Shown here: piece after piece, positions 53,771-62,508 of the stretch | Position numbering within the stretch: the first letter of the stretch is position 1 | Layout of the letters: the number at the start of each line of letters is the position of its first letter | Assembly (NCBI RefSeq): GCF_017051705.1 | Contig: NZ_JAFIDJ010000004.1 | Span: 161,406 to 225,405 of the forward strand | Length of the DNA stretch: 64,000 nucleotides | Direction: 5' to 3' | DNA from: Algoriphagus lutimaris | GTDB taxonomy: Bacteria; Bacteroidota; Bacteroidia; Cytophagales; Cyclobacteriaceae | Translations under genes and position numbers: made by a program | Notes under the pieces: model-generated | The model's input: only the letters and a program-made list of their open reading frames with translations | What the model was told of the DNA's origin: nothing | Database searches by the model: none

Positions 53771-54013
53771 ATGGCAAAAGTTTGTGACATTACCGGAAAA
53801 AGACCTCGCGTAGGAAACAACGTGTCCCATGCAAACAACAAAACGAAGCGTAGATTTTATCCAAATCTTCACAAGAAGACTTTCTACGTTCCAGAAGAAG
53901 ACGCATGGATCACACTTAAAGTGTGCACTAAGGCATTGAAGACTATCAACAAAAAAGGTATCTCTGCAGTTTTGAAAGAAGCTCAGGATTCTGGCATGAT
54001 CGTAATCAGATAA
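53771..54013 (+). CDS. rpmB: 50S ribosomal protein L28 (zinc-free)
   Basis: 80 residues: [40 protein letters not shown] is the standard L28 opening. Only Cys 5 of the zinc pairs seen in C+ forms is retained at the start, so zinc binding is unlikely. ATG 53771 is the family start; an in-frame TTG further upstream would add an implausible leader. First gene of the L28-L33-DUF4295 operon. Confidence 0.97.
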   Translation: MAKVCDITGKRPRVGNNVSHANNKTKRRFYPNLHKKTFYVPEEDAWITLKVCTKALKTINKKGISAVLKEAQDSGMIVIR

Positions 54014-54044
54014 TCAAAGTCACGACCTTAAAATTAACACGAAG

Positions 54045-54227
54045 ATGGCTAAGAAAGGAAACAGAGTACAAGTGATTTTGGAATGCACGGAGCATAAGAC
54101 TTCAGGCATGCCAGGTACTTCAAGATACATCACTACCAAGAACAGAAAGAATACTACTGAAAGATTGGAGTTGAAAAAATTCAACCCAATTCTGAAGAAG
54201 GTTACTGTTCATAAAGAAATTAAGTAA
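54045..54227 (+). CDS. rpmG: 50S ribosomal protein L33 (zinc-free)
   Basis: 60 residues: [42 protein letters not shown] and [10 protein letters not shown]. One cysteine remains, so the four-cysteine zinc site is missing. The gene sits 31 bases after rpmB and 36 bases before the DUF4295 gene. Confidence 0.97.
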   Translation: MAKKGNRVQVILECTEHKTSGMPGTSRYITTKNRKNTTERLELKKFNPILKKVTVHKEIK

Positions 54228-54263
54228 ATCAGCTCAGGATTATTCCTGTAAAACGAAAAAGAT

Positions 54264-54416
54264 ATGGCTAAGAAAGTAGTAGCAACCCTGAAGAAAAAAG
54301 ACGGTGTAACATACGCTAAGGTCATCAGAGCTGTAAAGTCTGATAAGACTGGTGCTTATACATTCAGAGAAGAAATGGTTCCTTCCACCTCGGTACAGGA
54401 AACTTTAAGCAAATAA
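54264..54416 (+). CDS. DUF4295-family small basic protein
   Basis: 50 residues: MAKKVVATLKKKDGVTYAKV, then IRAVKSDKTGAYTFREEMVP. This family is nearly always encoded directly behind L33 in Bacteroidetes, so a ribosome-linked role is likely but not shown. It is too short for standard length cut-offs. The operon ends at the terminator 54442-54477. Confidence 0.9.
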   Translation: MAKKVVATLKKKDGVTYAKVIRAVKSDKTGAYTFREEMVPSTSVQETLSK

Positions 54417-54441
54417 TTGCCTAGTGCATCTTCATGCATTT

Positions 54442-54477
54442 AAGTCCCTCTGGTCAAAGGTCAGCAGGGACTTTTTC
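54442..54477 (+). terminator. Intrinsic terminator of the L28-L33-DUF4295 operon
   Basis: AAGTCCCT (54442-54449) pairs with AGGGACTT (54466-54473) around a 16-base loop, followed by T residues. It lies before the ftsY start, which supports ATG 54506 over an earlier ATG at 54434 that would translate the hairpin. Confidence 0.8.
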
Positions 54478-54505
54478 GTTATATTCCGTTTTTAAAACAA
54501 TCACT

Positions 54506-55462
54506 ATGGGAATTTTTGGTTTCTTTTCTAAAGACAAGAAAGAAAGCCTGGATCAAGGCTTACAGAAATCTAGCGAAAACATCTTTTCCAAACTCAGCAA
54601 AGCAGTAGTTGGAAAGTCAAAAGTAGATGAGGAGATTTTAGATGAATTGGAAGAAATCCTCATTACCTCTGATGTCGGAGTCGACACCACTATCAAAGTT
54701 ATTCGAAGAATTGAAGAGCGAGTAGCTAGGGATAAATACGTCAATACAGAGGAACTCGATAAGATTCTTAAGGAAGAAATTTCTGGCCTGCTAGAAGAAA
54801 ACAACACGCAAGATTTATTGGATTTCGAAATTCCTGAAGGAAAGAAACCCTATGTGATCATGGTAGTTGGAGTCAATGGAGTCGGAAAGACCACAACCAT
54901 TGGTAAGCTCGCCAACCTTTTTAAATCAGCTGGGAAATCCGTGGTTCTTGGTGCCGCAGATACTTTTAGAGCTGCAGCAGTTGATCAATTGATGTTATGG
55001 GGTGAACGAGTGGGTGTACCTGTCATTTCACATGGAATGAATACAGATCCTGCCTCAGTAGCTTTTGATGCAGTAAAAAAAGGAGTAGACAGTCAAGCAG
55101 ATGTAGTAATTATTGACACCGCTGGCAGACTACATACCAAAGTCAATTTGATGAATGAATTGGGAAAGATTAAGCGTGTAATGCAAAAGTTTATTCCGGA
55201 TGCACCTCACGAGATTTTATTGGTATTGGATGGCTCCACCGGACAAAATGCCTTTATTCAAGCTAAAGAATTCACCAAAGTTACTGAGATTACTTCCCTG
55301 GCGGTCACAAAACTGGATGGTACCGCAAAAGGAGGAGTCGTAATTGGTATTTCTGACCAATTTAAAATCCCAGTAAAATACATCGGAGTAGGAGAAAAAA
55401 TGACCGATTTACAATTGTTCAACAGAAAAGAATTTGTCGATTCACTCTTTACAAAAAAATAG
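54506..55462 (+). CDS. ftsY: Signal recognition particle receptor FtsY
   Basis: 318 residues. NG domain: GVNGVGKTTTIGKLA (about 121-135), the DTFRAAAVDQL block, VIIDTAGRLHTK, and VTKLDGTAKGGVV. The N-terminal FtsY-specific A region is short (MGIFGFFSKDKKES then helices). It docks SRP-ribosome complexes to the inner membrane. ATG 54506 begins the amphipathic opening. A strong terminator follows. Confidence 0.97.
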   Translation: MGIFGFFSKDKKESLDQGLQKSSENIFSKLSKAVVGKSKVDEEILDELEEILITSDVGVDTTIKVIRRIEERVARDKYVNTEELDKILKEEISGLLEENNTQDLLDFEIPEGKKPYVIMVVGVNGVGKTTTIGKLANLFKSAGKSVVLGAADTFRAAAVDQLMLWGERVGVPVISHGMNTDPASVAFDAVKKGVDSQADVVIIDTAGRLHTKVNLMNELGKIKRVMQKFIPDAPHEILLVLDGSTGQNAFIQAKEFTKVTEITSLAVTKLDGTAKGGVVIGISDQFKIPVKYIGVGEKMTDLQLFNRKEFVDSLFTKK

Positions 55463-55484
55463 CATCCCCATCCTTATCTCATTC

Positions 55485-55512
55485 AACCTCAGAACTATCT
55501 GAGGTTTTTTTT
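55485..55512 (+). terminator. Intrinsic terminator of ftsY
   Basis: AACCTCAGA (55485-55493) pairs with TCTGAGGTT (55498-55506) around ACTA, then six or more T residues. Confidence 0.93.
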
Positions 55513-55581
55513 GTTCCAACTATAACCATTTTAATAATTTTATCGTAATTTAATATGATATCATTTTAACATCATAATGAA

Positions 55582-56430
55582 ATGGAAATAACTAAAAAAC
55601 CTTCGTCTGGATATATATTTATCCTATTGGATCTGGCCTTAATTGCAGGCTCAATAATATCTTTTATCAATTACCTTCCAATCCCGGGAGTGATCGCAAC
55701 TTTTCTTGCCATTATGATCATACCTGGGTATTTCATCGTGGAACCAAATAAAGCTATGGTTTTACTCCTATTTGGAGAGTACAAGGGAACTGTCAAAGCA
55801 AATGGATTTTTCTGGGTCAACCCATTCATGACTAAAAAGAAAATTTCTTTGAGAGTACGAAACTTTGAAAACAAGCCCCTCAAGGTAAATGACAAGATTG
55901 GTAATCCTGTTATGATCGGAACGATCGTAGTATGGCAAGTGGAAGACACCTTTAAGGCTACATTTGATGTGGACGACTATGAGAATTTTGTTCACCTTCA
56001 AACAGATGCTGCTGTCAGAAAGATGGCAGGTCTTTACCCCTATGATAATTTTGAGGATGAAGAAGCTGAGGTTACGTTGCGCTCTGGAGTAGAAGAGGTA
56101 AATCATTCGCTGGAAGCTGAAATCATAGAACGGTTGAACCATGCAGGAATAAAAGTGATTGAAGCCAGAATATCCCATTTGGCGTATTCCTCCGAAATTG
56201 CCTCAGCCATGCTTCAAAGACAACAAGCCACTGCCATTGTAGCTGCTAGACAAAAAATAGTAGAAGGTGCAGTAGGAATGGTTGAAATGGCATTGGAAGA
56301 TTTAAAAATCAAAGACATCATTGAATTTGATGAGGAGAAAAAGGCTGTAATGGTTTCCAATTTGATGGTAGTACTTTGCTCCGATAAGAGCGCTAGCCCA
56401 GTCCTAAATGTTGGCACCTTGAATCAATAA
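55582..56430 (+). CDS. SPFH/band 7 domain membrane protein
   Basis: 282 residues. Two N-terminal hydrophobic helices (about 10-30 and 35-52) precede the SPFH domain: VEPNKAMVLLLFGEYKGTVKANGFFWVNPFMTKKKISLRVRNFE, with the later VNHSLEAEIIERLNHAGIKVIEARISHLAYSSEIASAMLQRQQA helix typical of stomatin relatives. Such proteins form membrane scaffolds. It begins a three-gene set with a PH-like protein (2 bases) and an RHH protein. Confidence 0.9.
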   Translation: MEITKKPSSGYIFILLDLALIAGSIISFINYLPIPGVIATFLAIMIIPGYFIVEPNKAMVLLLFGEYKGTVKANGFFWVNPFMTKKKISLRVRNFENKPLKVNDKIGNPVMIGTIVVWQVEDTFKATFDVDDYENFVHLQTDAAVRKMAGLYPYDNFEDEEAEVTLRSGVEEVNHSLEAEIIERLNHAGIKVIEARISHLAYSSEIASAMLQRQQATAIVAARQKIVEGAVGMVEMALEDLKIKDIIEFDEEKKAVMVSNLMVVLCSDKSASPVLNVGTLNQ

Positions 56431-56432
56431 CC

Positions 56433-56930
56433 ATGAGTTACCAGATTTTCAAAGAGACACAATCCTATAGAGGAAGTTGGGTCATGTATTTGATCCTCCT
56501 TACAGAAGTACCTACATTAATTTTAATGTTGGTACTTTTCTTCACTTCAGAGGATCGTCAGGAAGCAGGGATAGCACTTGCTGTGGTATTTATAGTAATC
56601 GCACTCAGTTTTGCCTTATTGCTCAATATATCTTTAGAAACCAGAATTGATCATACAGGAATACATTATAGATATTTTCCTTTTATCCAACAATGGAGGT
56701 CAATCCCAAAAAATCAGATTTCTTCCGTCAAGGTCATCACATTCAACCCACTTTTTGATTATGGCGGTTGGGGAATAAAAGGAAATAAGTCCACTAAACT
56801 CTATAATATCCTCGGAGACGAAGGACTATTAATCGATGCTGGTGAGAGCAAAAAGATATTACTTGGAACCTCCAAACGGAAAGAACTGGAGGTATTTCTA
56901 GAAAACTGGAGGGAGGGAGAACATGCCTAA
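56433..56930 (+). CDS. Two-helix membrane protein, PH-like (inferred)
   Basis: 165 residues. Two hydrophobic helices at about 17-38 and 46-68 are followed by a beta-rich soluble domain: ETRIDHTGIHYRYFPFIQQWRSIPKNQISSVKVITF and GGWGIKGNKSTKLYNILGDEGLLIDAGESKKILLGTSKRKELEVFL. The domain resembles bacterial PH/YdbT-like folds (inference). It starts 2 bases after the SPFH gene and overlaps the RHH gene by 8 bases. Confidence 0.78.
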   Translation: MSYQIFKETQSYRGSWVMYLILLTEVPTLILMLVLFFTSEDRQEAGIALAVVFIVIALSFALLLNISLETRIDHTGIHYRYFPFIQQWRSIPKNQISSVKVITFNPLFDYGGWGIKGNKSTKLYNILGDEGLLIDAGESKKILLGTSKRKELEVFLENWREGEHA

Positions 56931-57084
56931 GAAAAAACCATTTGCCTTACGCTTAGATGAAAACATGATGAAAGCTGTAGAAAAATGGGCTACCGATGAG
57001 TTCAGAAGTACCAATGGCCAACTTGAATGGATTATCCGAGAGGCTTTAAAAAAAGCGGGGCGTCTACCCAAAGATAAAGAGTAG
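56923..57084 (+). CDS. Small Arc/ribbon-helix-helix-like protein
   Basis: 53 residues: MPKKKPFALRLDENMMKAVE then KWATDEFRSTNGQLEWIIREALKKAGR. The pattern of a short basic strand (PFALRLDE) and two helices, with conserved RSTNGQLEWIIREAL, matches Arc-type RHH proteins. It overlaps the previous gene by 8 bases, so translation is coupled. DNA binding is inferred; it may regulate its own operon. Confidence 0.8.
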   Translation: MPKKKPFALRLDENMMKAVEKWATDEFRSTNGQLEWIIREALKKAGRLPKDKE

Positions 57085-57085
57085 A

Positions 57086-58576
57086 CTAAAGCTCTGGCTG
57101 GTAAAGCAGTTGTTCATTTTCAAAGTCATATAAGGTTAAGGCTCGAAGTTCATAATAGGCTATCCAAAAATCCTTCAAAGAACTGAAGAACGCCCTTTTA
57201 TTGGTGTCTTTTTCATTTTGGGCAATATTCAAATCAGATATAGTCACATTCCCCGTTTGATACCTATTTAAGGCAATTTGGTATCTTTTTTCGGCTACTT
57301 CATCTGATTTTTTGGTTACTTCAATCCGATCTCGAATCATCAAAAAATTCCTGACTTTTGTGAAAATCTCTTGTTCAAAATTAATCCTCTCCTGCTCCAC
57401 TTCATATTCGGTCAATTGTTGATTTGCCAATGCTTGTGACATCCTTGCCTTATTTCTACCCCAATCCAATATAGGAACTGAAATCCCTAAATTGACCAAT
57501 GCCTGCGTATTGGGATTTTCGTAAATCCCTCCCCAAGTCAATGCCGCATTATTGTATCCGTAACTCGCATTCAAATTCATACCCAATCTTTGACCTTTGG
57601 CATTGGCAACATCCGCCTCCGATTCAAGCATTCTCCTTTCAAACCCCAAGGCTTCAGACCGATGCTGAAAAGCATAATTGATCGCCTCATCAATATCTAC
57701 ATTAAAATCCGGGATCTCATTGGGAGAAAGCAACTTAATCTTTGCATTTTGATTCAATCCTATGTAAGAATTCACTGCCAATGAAGATCGCTCTAGGTCT
57801 AATTGAGCCTGAGCCAAATCCTGTTTCGCTTGTAAGGTTTGTAACTCAACTTGCAATAATTTATCCTCGAAAGTGGCTCCTATTTCATACCGCTTTTTCT
57901 CGATGGAATATATGTTTTCGGTGTTGGACAGATTTTTAGATGCAATATCAAAATTCACTTGAGCGATTAAATAATCAAAAAACAATTCCGTGACCATCAT
58001 CGAAATCCTTTCAGCCTCTTCTACGAATTCTCTCTTACTTTCTTCAAATAATAAAGGTTGAATCTTTTTATCCCACTTATAAGGATTATAAGCGAAAATT
58101 GGCTGCGATAAATTTACATTTAAAGGAATCCCAGACCAACTCGTTTGAACCTCATTGTCTCCTGCTAAAAAGTTATCAAATCGATTGGTAGAAGTATTCA
58201 CCGAGACAGTTCCTCCTGTAGGCCCAATTACTTGTTGTAAACCTAAACCAACATCAATAAAGTTTTGATTTACCTCTCTAAACTGGATGGACCCATCAGG
58301 TTGCTCCACATTGTTAAAAGCTTGAGAATAAGAAGGGATATTTCCATTAAGCCTAAGTTGTGGATTATAATTTGACTTAAAATATCTATATCCCCAATAC
58401 CTGTTTTCTCTCCTAGTTTTAGCCCTTAAAGAAGCAGGTGACTGATCTTTGGCCCTTTGGACCATTTCCTCCAATGAATAAGAAATTGAATCCTGAGCAT
58501 TGGATGGAATGGAGATTAAGAAGGTCAATGCAGAAAAAGTAAAGACGATTAATTTTGAGGAAAAGGGAAAGTCCAT
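57086..58576 (-). CDS. TolC-family outer-membrane channel protein
   Basis: 496 residues with a signal peptide of about 28 residues ending PSNAQ. Two TolC-like repeats with long helices are seen: ERISMMVTELFFDYLIAQVNFDIASKNLSNTENIYSIEKKRYEIGATFEDKLLQVE and the second KRYQIALNRYQTGNVTISDLNIAQNEKD. It forms the outer-membrane tunnel of efflux or type I systems. No membrane-fusion or pump gene adjoins it here. It ends one base beyond the convergent RHH gene. Confidence 0.9.
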   Translation of the reverse strand: MDFPFSSKLIVFTFSALTFLISIPSNAQDSISYSLEEMVQRAKDQSPASLRAKTRRENRYWGYRYFKSNYNPQLRLNGNIPSYSQAFNNVEQPDGSIQFREVNQNFIDVGLGLQQVIGPTGGTVSVNTSTNRFDNFLAGDNEVQTSWSGIPLNVNLSQPIFAYNPYKWDKKIQPLLFEESKREFVEEAERISMMVTELFFDYLIAQVNFDIASKNLSNTENIYSIEKKRYEIGATFEDKLLQVELQTLQAKQDLAQAQLDLERSSLAVNSYIGLNQNAKIKLLSPNEIPDFNVDIDEAINYAFQHRSEALGFERRMLESEADVANAKGQRLGMNLNASYGYNNAALTWGGIYENPNTQALVNLGISVPILDWGRNKARMSQALANQQLTEYEVEQERINFEQEIFTKVRNFLMIRDRIEVTKKSDEVAEKRYQIALNRYQTGNVTISDLNIAQNEKDTNKRAFFSSLKDFWIAYYELRALTLYDFENEQLLYQPEL

Positions 58577-58725
58577 AGCTAAGTTTTAAAGAATCAGGTT
58601 TTAAGAGCGCTCAACTAAAATAATGATAGTTTGATGGGAAGCAAAAGACATTTTGGGTTCAAATGCTAAAACTTCCTAAAGAGTTAAAAGAAAAGTTAGA
58701 TCTGGGCTACTACCACAACATTGAG

Positions 58726-58733
58726 TAACTTGC
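58726..58733 (+). promoter_or_regulatory. TAACTTGC promoter-like element before the methyltransferase gene
   Basis: TAACTTGC in the context GTAACTTGCGG, 18 bases before ATG 58752. The same octamer occurs before the MsbA-like gene (28397-28404), suggesting a shared -7 variant. Confidence 0.35.
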
Positions 58734-58751
58734 GGCCTTAATACGAATAGA

Positions 58752-59516
58752 ATGAAGCCCATCATCAGTTTTGTCATCCGGTATATCCCAAGACCTATTT
58801 TACAAAAAGTAAGTCCTTTGGTCATGAAGTTTTTCACCCAACTCAATAAGGGAACGGATGTTAATTGTCCTGTATGTAATCATAGCTATAAAAAATTCTT
58901 GCCTTATGGAAGAGTGGCCAGGGAAAATGCTTTATGCCCTAACTGCTTAGCTTTAGAAAGACACCGCTTGATGTGGTTATTCCTTCAAAACAAGACAAAT
59001 TTCTTTTCTGCTCCTTTGAAAGTCCTTCATATTGCGCCCGAACATTGTTTCATTAATCGATTCGAAGCTTTGCCAAACCTGGAATATATTACTGGCGATA
59101 TTGAATCTCCACTTGCAAAAGTCAAAATGGACGTTCATCAAATTCCTTTTGAGGACAACTCCATTGATGTGGTATTTTGTAATCATGTGATGGAACATGT
59201 GAAAGATGACATAAAGGCTTGTTCCGAAATTAATAGAGTACTGAAAAATGAGGGATGGGGAATCATTCAATCCCCAGTTTACGATTTACCTGAAACTATC
59301 GAAGATGCCGGTATCACTGACCCTGCTGAAAGAGAACGTGTTTTTGGTCAGCGGGACCATGTCAGAAAATATGGGAATGATTATGCAATAAGACTAAGAA
59401 AATCAGGATTAGTTATTGAAGAAAACAACTATGTAAAAGAGCTCTCCGAAGGAATTATCAAAAAAAATGCGTTGCCGGAAAAAGAGATCATTTTCGTCTG
59501 TAAAAAAGGCCACTAA
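58752..59516 (+). CDS. Class I SAM-dependent methyltransferase with zinc knuckle
   Basis: 254 residues. An N-terminal zinc-knuckle-like set Cys 39, Cys 42, Cys 62 and Cys 65 (CPVC...CPNC) precedes a Rossmann-like methyltransferase domain: LKVLHIAPEHCFINRFE, MDVHQIPFEDNSIDVVFCNHVMEHVKDD. The first GxGxG is degenerate (IAPEH). Substrate unknown; glycan or lipid modification is suggested by the adjacent glycosyltransferases. It overlaps the convergent glycosyltransferase end by 4 bases. Confidence 0.87.
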   Translation: MKPIISFVIRYIPRPILQKVSPLVMKFFTQLNKGTDVNCPVCNHSYKKFLPYGRVARENALCPNCLALERHRLMWLFLQNKTNFFSAPLKVLHIAPEHCFINRFEALPNLEYITGDIESPLAKVKMDVHQIPFEDNSIDVVFCNHVMEHVKDDIKACSEINRVLKNEGWGIIQSPVYDLPETIEDAGITDPAERERVFGQRDHVRKYGNDYAIRLRKSGLVIEENNYVKELSEGIIKKNALPEKEIIFVCKKGH

Positions 59517-60475
59517 CCCTTAATTCGTTTTTTAACCCATTCAACTAGTAGGCCTGCACCATAGGAACATAATTGAATAATCGAGGTAATTAAACTAAGC
59601 CCACCTACTGAGAAGGACTTATAACGAATACTTGATTCTATCAGTACAGCTAAGGACCATCCGACCAGCAACAGCAATTGAATATGAAAAACAGGTAATT
59701 CGAACAGCCCAGTGAATACCATACTGGTCAAAAAAATTAAAAAAAGACTCGGTAGCCAATGAACCAATTTGATAGCATCTGGGTGAAACCTTGAGACGTT
59801 CACTCTATTTCGGCCAAATGAAAATGCTTGTTTAGAAAAGGAAACTAAGGTGTTTTTCCTTTTATGGTATACAAAAGCCTCTTCCACCAATTCCAATCGA
59901 AACCCTTCCTTTTTAATTCGGATACTCCATTCTATATCCTCTCCTTGATTTGGATCCAAAAAACCCTTGGTAGATTCGAAAACAGTACGAGATACCCCCA
60001 TGTTAAATCCTCTCGCTTGATACTTTGTAGGGTCCTTTAATTTTCCTCTGATTCCTCCGGTAGTCCAAAAAGAGGTCATAGCAAAATCCATTGCTTTCTG
60101 TAAGGAATTGAAATCCCTATCAGCTGCATCAGGACCTCCAAAAGCATCTAAACCCCTAACTTGAATCGCCTTTTTGAGTAACTCTAAGTAGTTTTTTGGC
60201 AATAGGACATCAGAATCCAGAATCACAAAAAAATCTCCTTTCGCCAAACGCATCCCGTCATTTCTGGCAAATCCTTGCCCTCGATTTTCTCCAAAATGAT
60301 AATGGATATCAAGTTTATTCTGGTACTGATCGATTACACTTTTTGAAGTAATAGAAGAACCATCTTCCATGACAATCACTTCAAATTCCTGTTCTGTCTG
60401 TTGAACTAAACTTGATAATAGATCGGCAAGTTCTTCAGGACGGTTATACACCGGTATGACAACCGAGAAAAACAT
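59513..60475 (-). CDS. Glycosyltransferase family 2
   Basis: 320 residues. GT-A fold: FFSVVIPVYNRPEELADLL, VIVMEDGSS, ENRGQGFARNDGMRLAKGDFFVILDSDVLLP (DxD-like DSD) and AFGGPDAADRDFN. The last 80 residues form two or three transmembrane helices. It transfers a sugar to an acceptor; both are unknown. It shares the base at 60475 with the next glycosyltransferase gene, so they are cotranscribed. Confidence 0.9.
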   Translation of the reverse strand: MFFSVVIPVYNRPEELADLLSSLVQQTEQEFEVIVMEDGSSITSKSVIDQYQNKLDIHYHFGENRGQGFARNDGMRLAKGDFFVILDSDVLLPKNYLELLKKAIQVRGLDAFGGPDAADRDFNSLQKAMDFAMTSFWTTGGIRGKLKDPTKYQARGFNMGVSRTVFESTKGFLDPNQGEDIEWSIRIKKEGFRLELVEEAFVYHKRKNTLVSFSKQAFSFGRNRVNVSRFHPDAIKLVHWLPSLFLIFLTSMVFTGLFELPVFHIQLLLLVGWSLAVLIESSIRYKSFSVGGLSLITSIIQLCSYGAGLLVEWVKKRIKG

Positions 60476-61437
60476 CAGTAATCAAAATTAAGCTCTTCGT
60501 CTATTTTATATTCGGCTTCTTTGGACTGATTAGAAGTCATCAACTCTGCAATAAATCCAGTCACAAACAATTGAACTCCTATAATTAATGCAACCAATGC
60601 TAAGAAAAACAGGGGTTGTTCGGTAATTTCACGTACCTCAAACCCTTTACTTAGTCCATAGACCTTTTGAAATATAAGCCAGCAGGTAATTACAAAGCCT
60701 GAGAAAAATGATAAAGAGCCTAATAACCCAAAAAAGTGCATGGGCTTCTTTTTGTATCGATGTACAAAAGAAACTGAAATTAAATCTAGAAACCCATTGA
60801 GAAAGCGCTCAATACCAAACTTGGAATACCCATATTTTCTAGCCTGGTGTTGAACAATCTTTTCTCCGATCTTGGGATAGCCATTCCATTTTGCGAGCAG
60901 AGGAATGTATCGATGCATTTCACCATAGATATGAATATTCTTCACGACCTTTAGTCGATAGGCTTTAAGCCCACAATTAAAGTCATGCAATTTAATTCCT
61001 GATATCCATCTTGTGACAGCATTAAAAAACCTAGAAGGTATCGTTTTGGTAATCGGATCATGCCTTTCTTTTTTCCAGCCGGAAACTACATCAAAACCAC
61101 CTTCTTTGATCAAGGTATATAATCCTGGGATTTCATCTGGACTATCTTGCAGGTCCGCATCCATTGTAATTACCACCTCACCGGACACTTTTTGAAATCC
61201 TGCATCCAAGGCCGCGGACTTACCATAATTCCTAGTGAAATTTAAGCCCTTTACAAATTCATTCTTTTCAGATAATCGATTAATGACAGACCAAGAGTCA
61301 TCCGTACTTCCATCGTTGATAAAGAGTATCTCATAAGAAAAGCCGTGGTCATCCATCACACGGCTAATCCATTGAGTTAATTCATTGAGAGATTCCTCTT
61401 CGTTAAATACAGGAACGACTATGGAAATTTGAGGCAT
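60475..61437 (-). CDS. Membrane-anchored GT2 glycosyltransferase (GtrB/DPM1-like)
   Basis: 320 residues. GT-A: ISIVVPVFNEEESLNELTQWI, FINDGSTDDSW, MDADLQDSPDEIP (DxD) and FNCGLKAYR; then two C-terminal transmembrane helices (about 231-255 and 268-290). GtrB-type enzymes load a sugar onto undecaprenyl phosphate. It is cotranscribed with the second GT2 and probably with the two DUF4199 genes upstream. Confidence 0.92.
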   Translation of the reverse strand: MPQISIVVPVFNEEESLNELTQWISRVMDDHGFSYEILFINDGSTDDSWSVINRLSEKNEFVKGLNFTRNYGKSAALDAGFQKVSGEVVITMDADLQDSPDEIPGLYTLIKEGGFDVVSGWKKERHDPITKTIPSRFFNAVTRWISGIKLHDFNCGLKAYRLKVVKNIHIYGEMHRYIPLLAKWNGYPKIGEKIVQHQARKYGYSKFGIERFLNGFLDLISVSFVHRYKKKPMHFFGLLGSLSFFSGFVITCWLIFQKVYGLSKGFEVREITEQPLFFLALVALIIGVQLFVTGFIAELMTSNQSKEAEYKIDEELNFDY

Positions 61438-61440
61438 ATT

Positions 61441-61989
61441 TTAATAATCCAGAGACTTATCTCTTTTTTTGAGAATAGCAGCTAAAATTAATGCAATAAT
61501 AGCGTAGATAATAATCCCTATCCCAAAACTGGTCAATTGACCTTTAAGGGTAAATTGATTGGTAGTATTTTCTCTTATTTCTTCCAGTTGACCTGGAGGA
61601 AGTGAGTCAGGAGAAGCTCCAAAATTCTCCATCATTTTTAAACTATTTTCAAATGCAAGGTCACCCAAAACGCCTGGTAAGGATGGGTCTATTACATGAA
61701 AAAGCAAAATCTGTCCAATAAGACTTATGATACCGGAAATAAGAATGGCTATAAAGCTAAAATTAAAGGCAGTCCCAAAAGTCATAAAACCACCAATTTC
61801 AGTCCTGTACTGTCTACCAAAATAGATGATCAATCCAAAAAAGACTACCAAAGCGATTAAACCAAACCAAGCGGAACCTAATAACGTGGCATCAATAAAG
61901 TAAGCAATAAAAGTCAATGCAAGCGATATCAAGCCAATCGTTAATCCTGGTTGAATAGCCGCTTTAAAAGGAGATTGTTGCTCTTCCAT
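61441..61989 (-). CDS. DUF4199-family membrane protein
   Basis: 182 residues with four hydrophobic helices (about 14-32, 38-55, 68-92 and 155-175). PFKAAIQPGLTIGLISLALTF and RTEIGGFMTFGTAFNFSFIAI match DUF4199, a family of unknown function common in Bacteroidetes. A loop between helices 3 and 4 is polar and acidic. It lies 6 bases after a second DUF4199 gene and 3 bases before a glycosyltransferase gene. Confidence 0.85.
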   Translation of the reverse strand: MEEQQSPFKAAIQPGLTIGLISLALTFIAYFIDATLLGSAWFGLIALVVFFGLIIYFGRQYRTEIGGFMTFGTAFNFSFIAILISGIISLIGQILLFHVIDPSLPGVLGDLAFENSLKMMENFGASPDSLPPGQLEEIRENTTNQFTLKGQLTSFGIGIIIYAIIALILAAILKKRDKSLDY

Positions 61990-61995
61990 AATTTT

Positions 61996-62508
61996 CTAAT
62001 TAGGGTTTTTTCTCAAAATAATTGAAATAATAATAGTAAAAAAAAGACCCGGTACGATTTTCCAAATAGCATCATTTAGAGCGACATCAGAAATCTTCAT
62101 TGCCTTTACGCTTTCAAGTGTTGCTTTGTAGGAATTATCTCCTACCTGAGAAACGATCGTTTCTTTACTTGTTACTAAAGTATCAATTTTAGAAGACTTT
62201 ATTAGCTCAAAAAGAGTAGGGTCGAAAGATAAAATCAGGTAAATCCCAATAAAAGAAAGAATTGCGATAATCATATACGCAACAAAGCCTACGCTCATTC
62301 CTTCTGCAAAAGATATATAACCATGGTTGGAGTAATCCTTAAAATACCGTAAAGCCAAATAAATAGAAATAGGCACAATTACATACCCAAAAATTAAATT
62401 TAAGGTAGTGGGATCTTCATTGAAAAAGGAAAGAGTAATAAAGGAAATAACACCTAAAACCCCTCCTAGCACACCAAATAGGTAAGCAGATTTGAAATAC
62501 CTATTCAT
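61996..62508 (-). CDS. DUF4199-family membrane protein (paralogue)
   Basis: 170 residues, four hydrophobic helices with the same plan as the downstream paralogue: MNRYFKSAYLFGVLGGVLGVISFITLSFF, GYISFAEGMSVGFVAYMIIAIL. It overlaps the dihydroorotase-like gene by 8 bases, so the whole run of five genes 59513-63742 is likely one operon. Function unknown. Confidence 0.83.
   Translation of the reverse strand: MNRYFKSAYLFGVLGGVLGVISFITLSFFNEDPTTLNLIFGYVIVPISIYLALRYFKDYSNHGYISFAEGMSVGFVAYMIIAILSFIGIYLILSFDPTLFELIKSSKIDTLVTSKETIVSQVGDNSYKATLESVKAMKISDVALNDAIWKIVPGLFFTIIISIILRKNPN

Noticed and set aside
55768-56178. 136-codon minus frame opposite the SPFH gene
   Set aside because: Antisense shadow; composition follows the sense gene.
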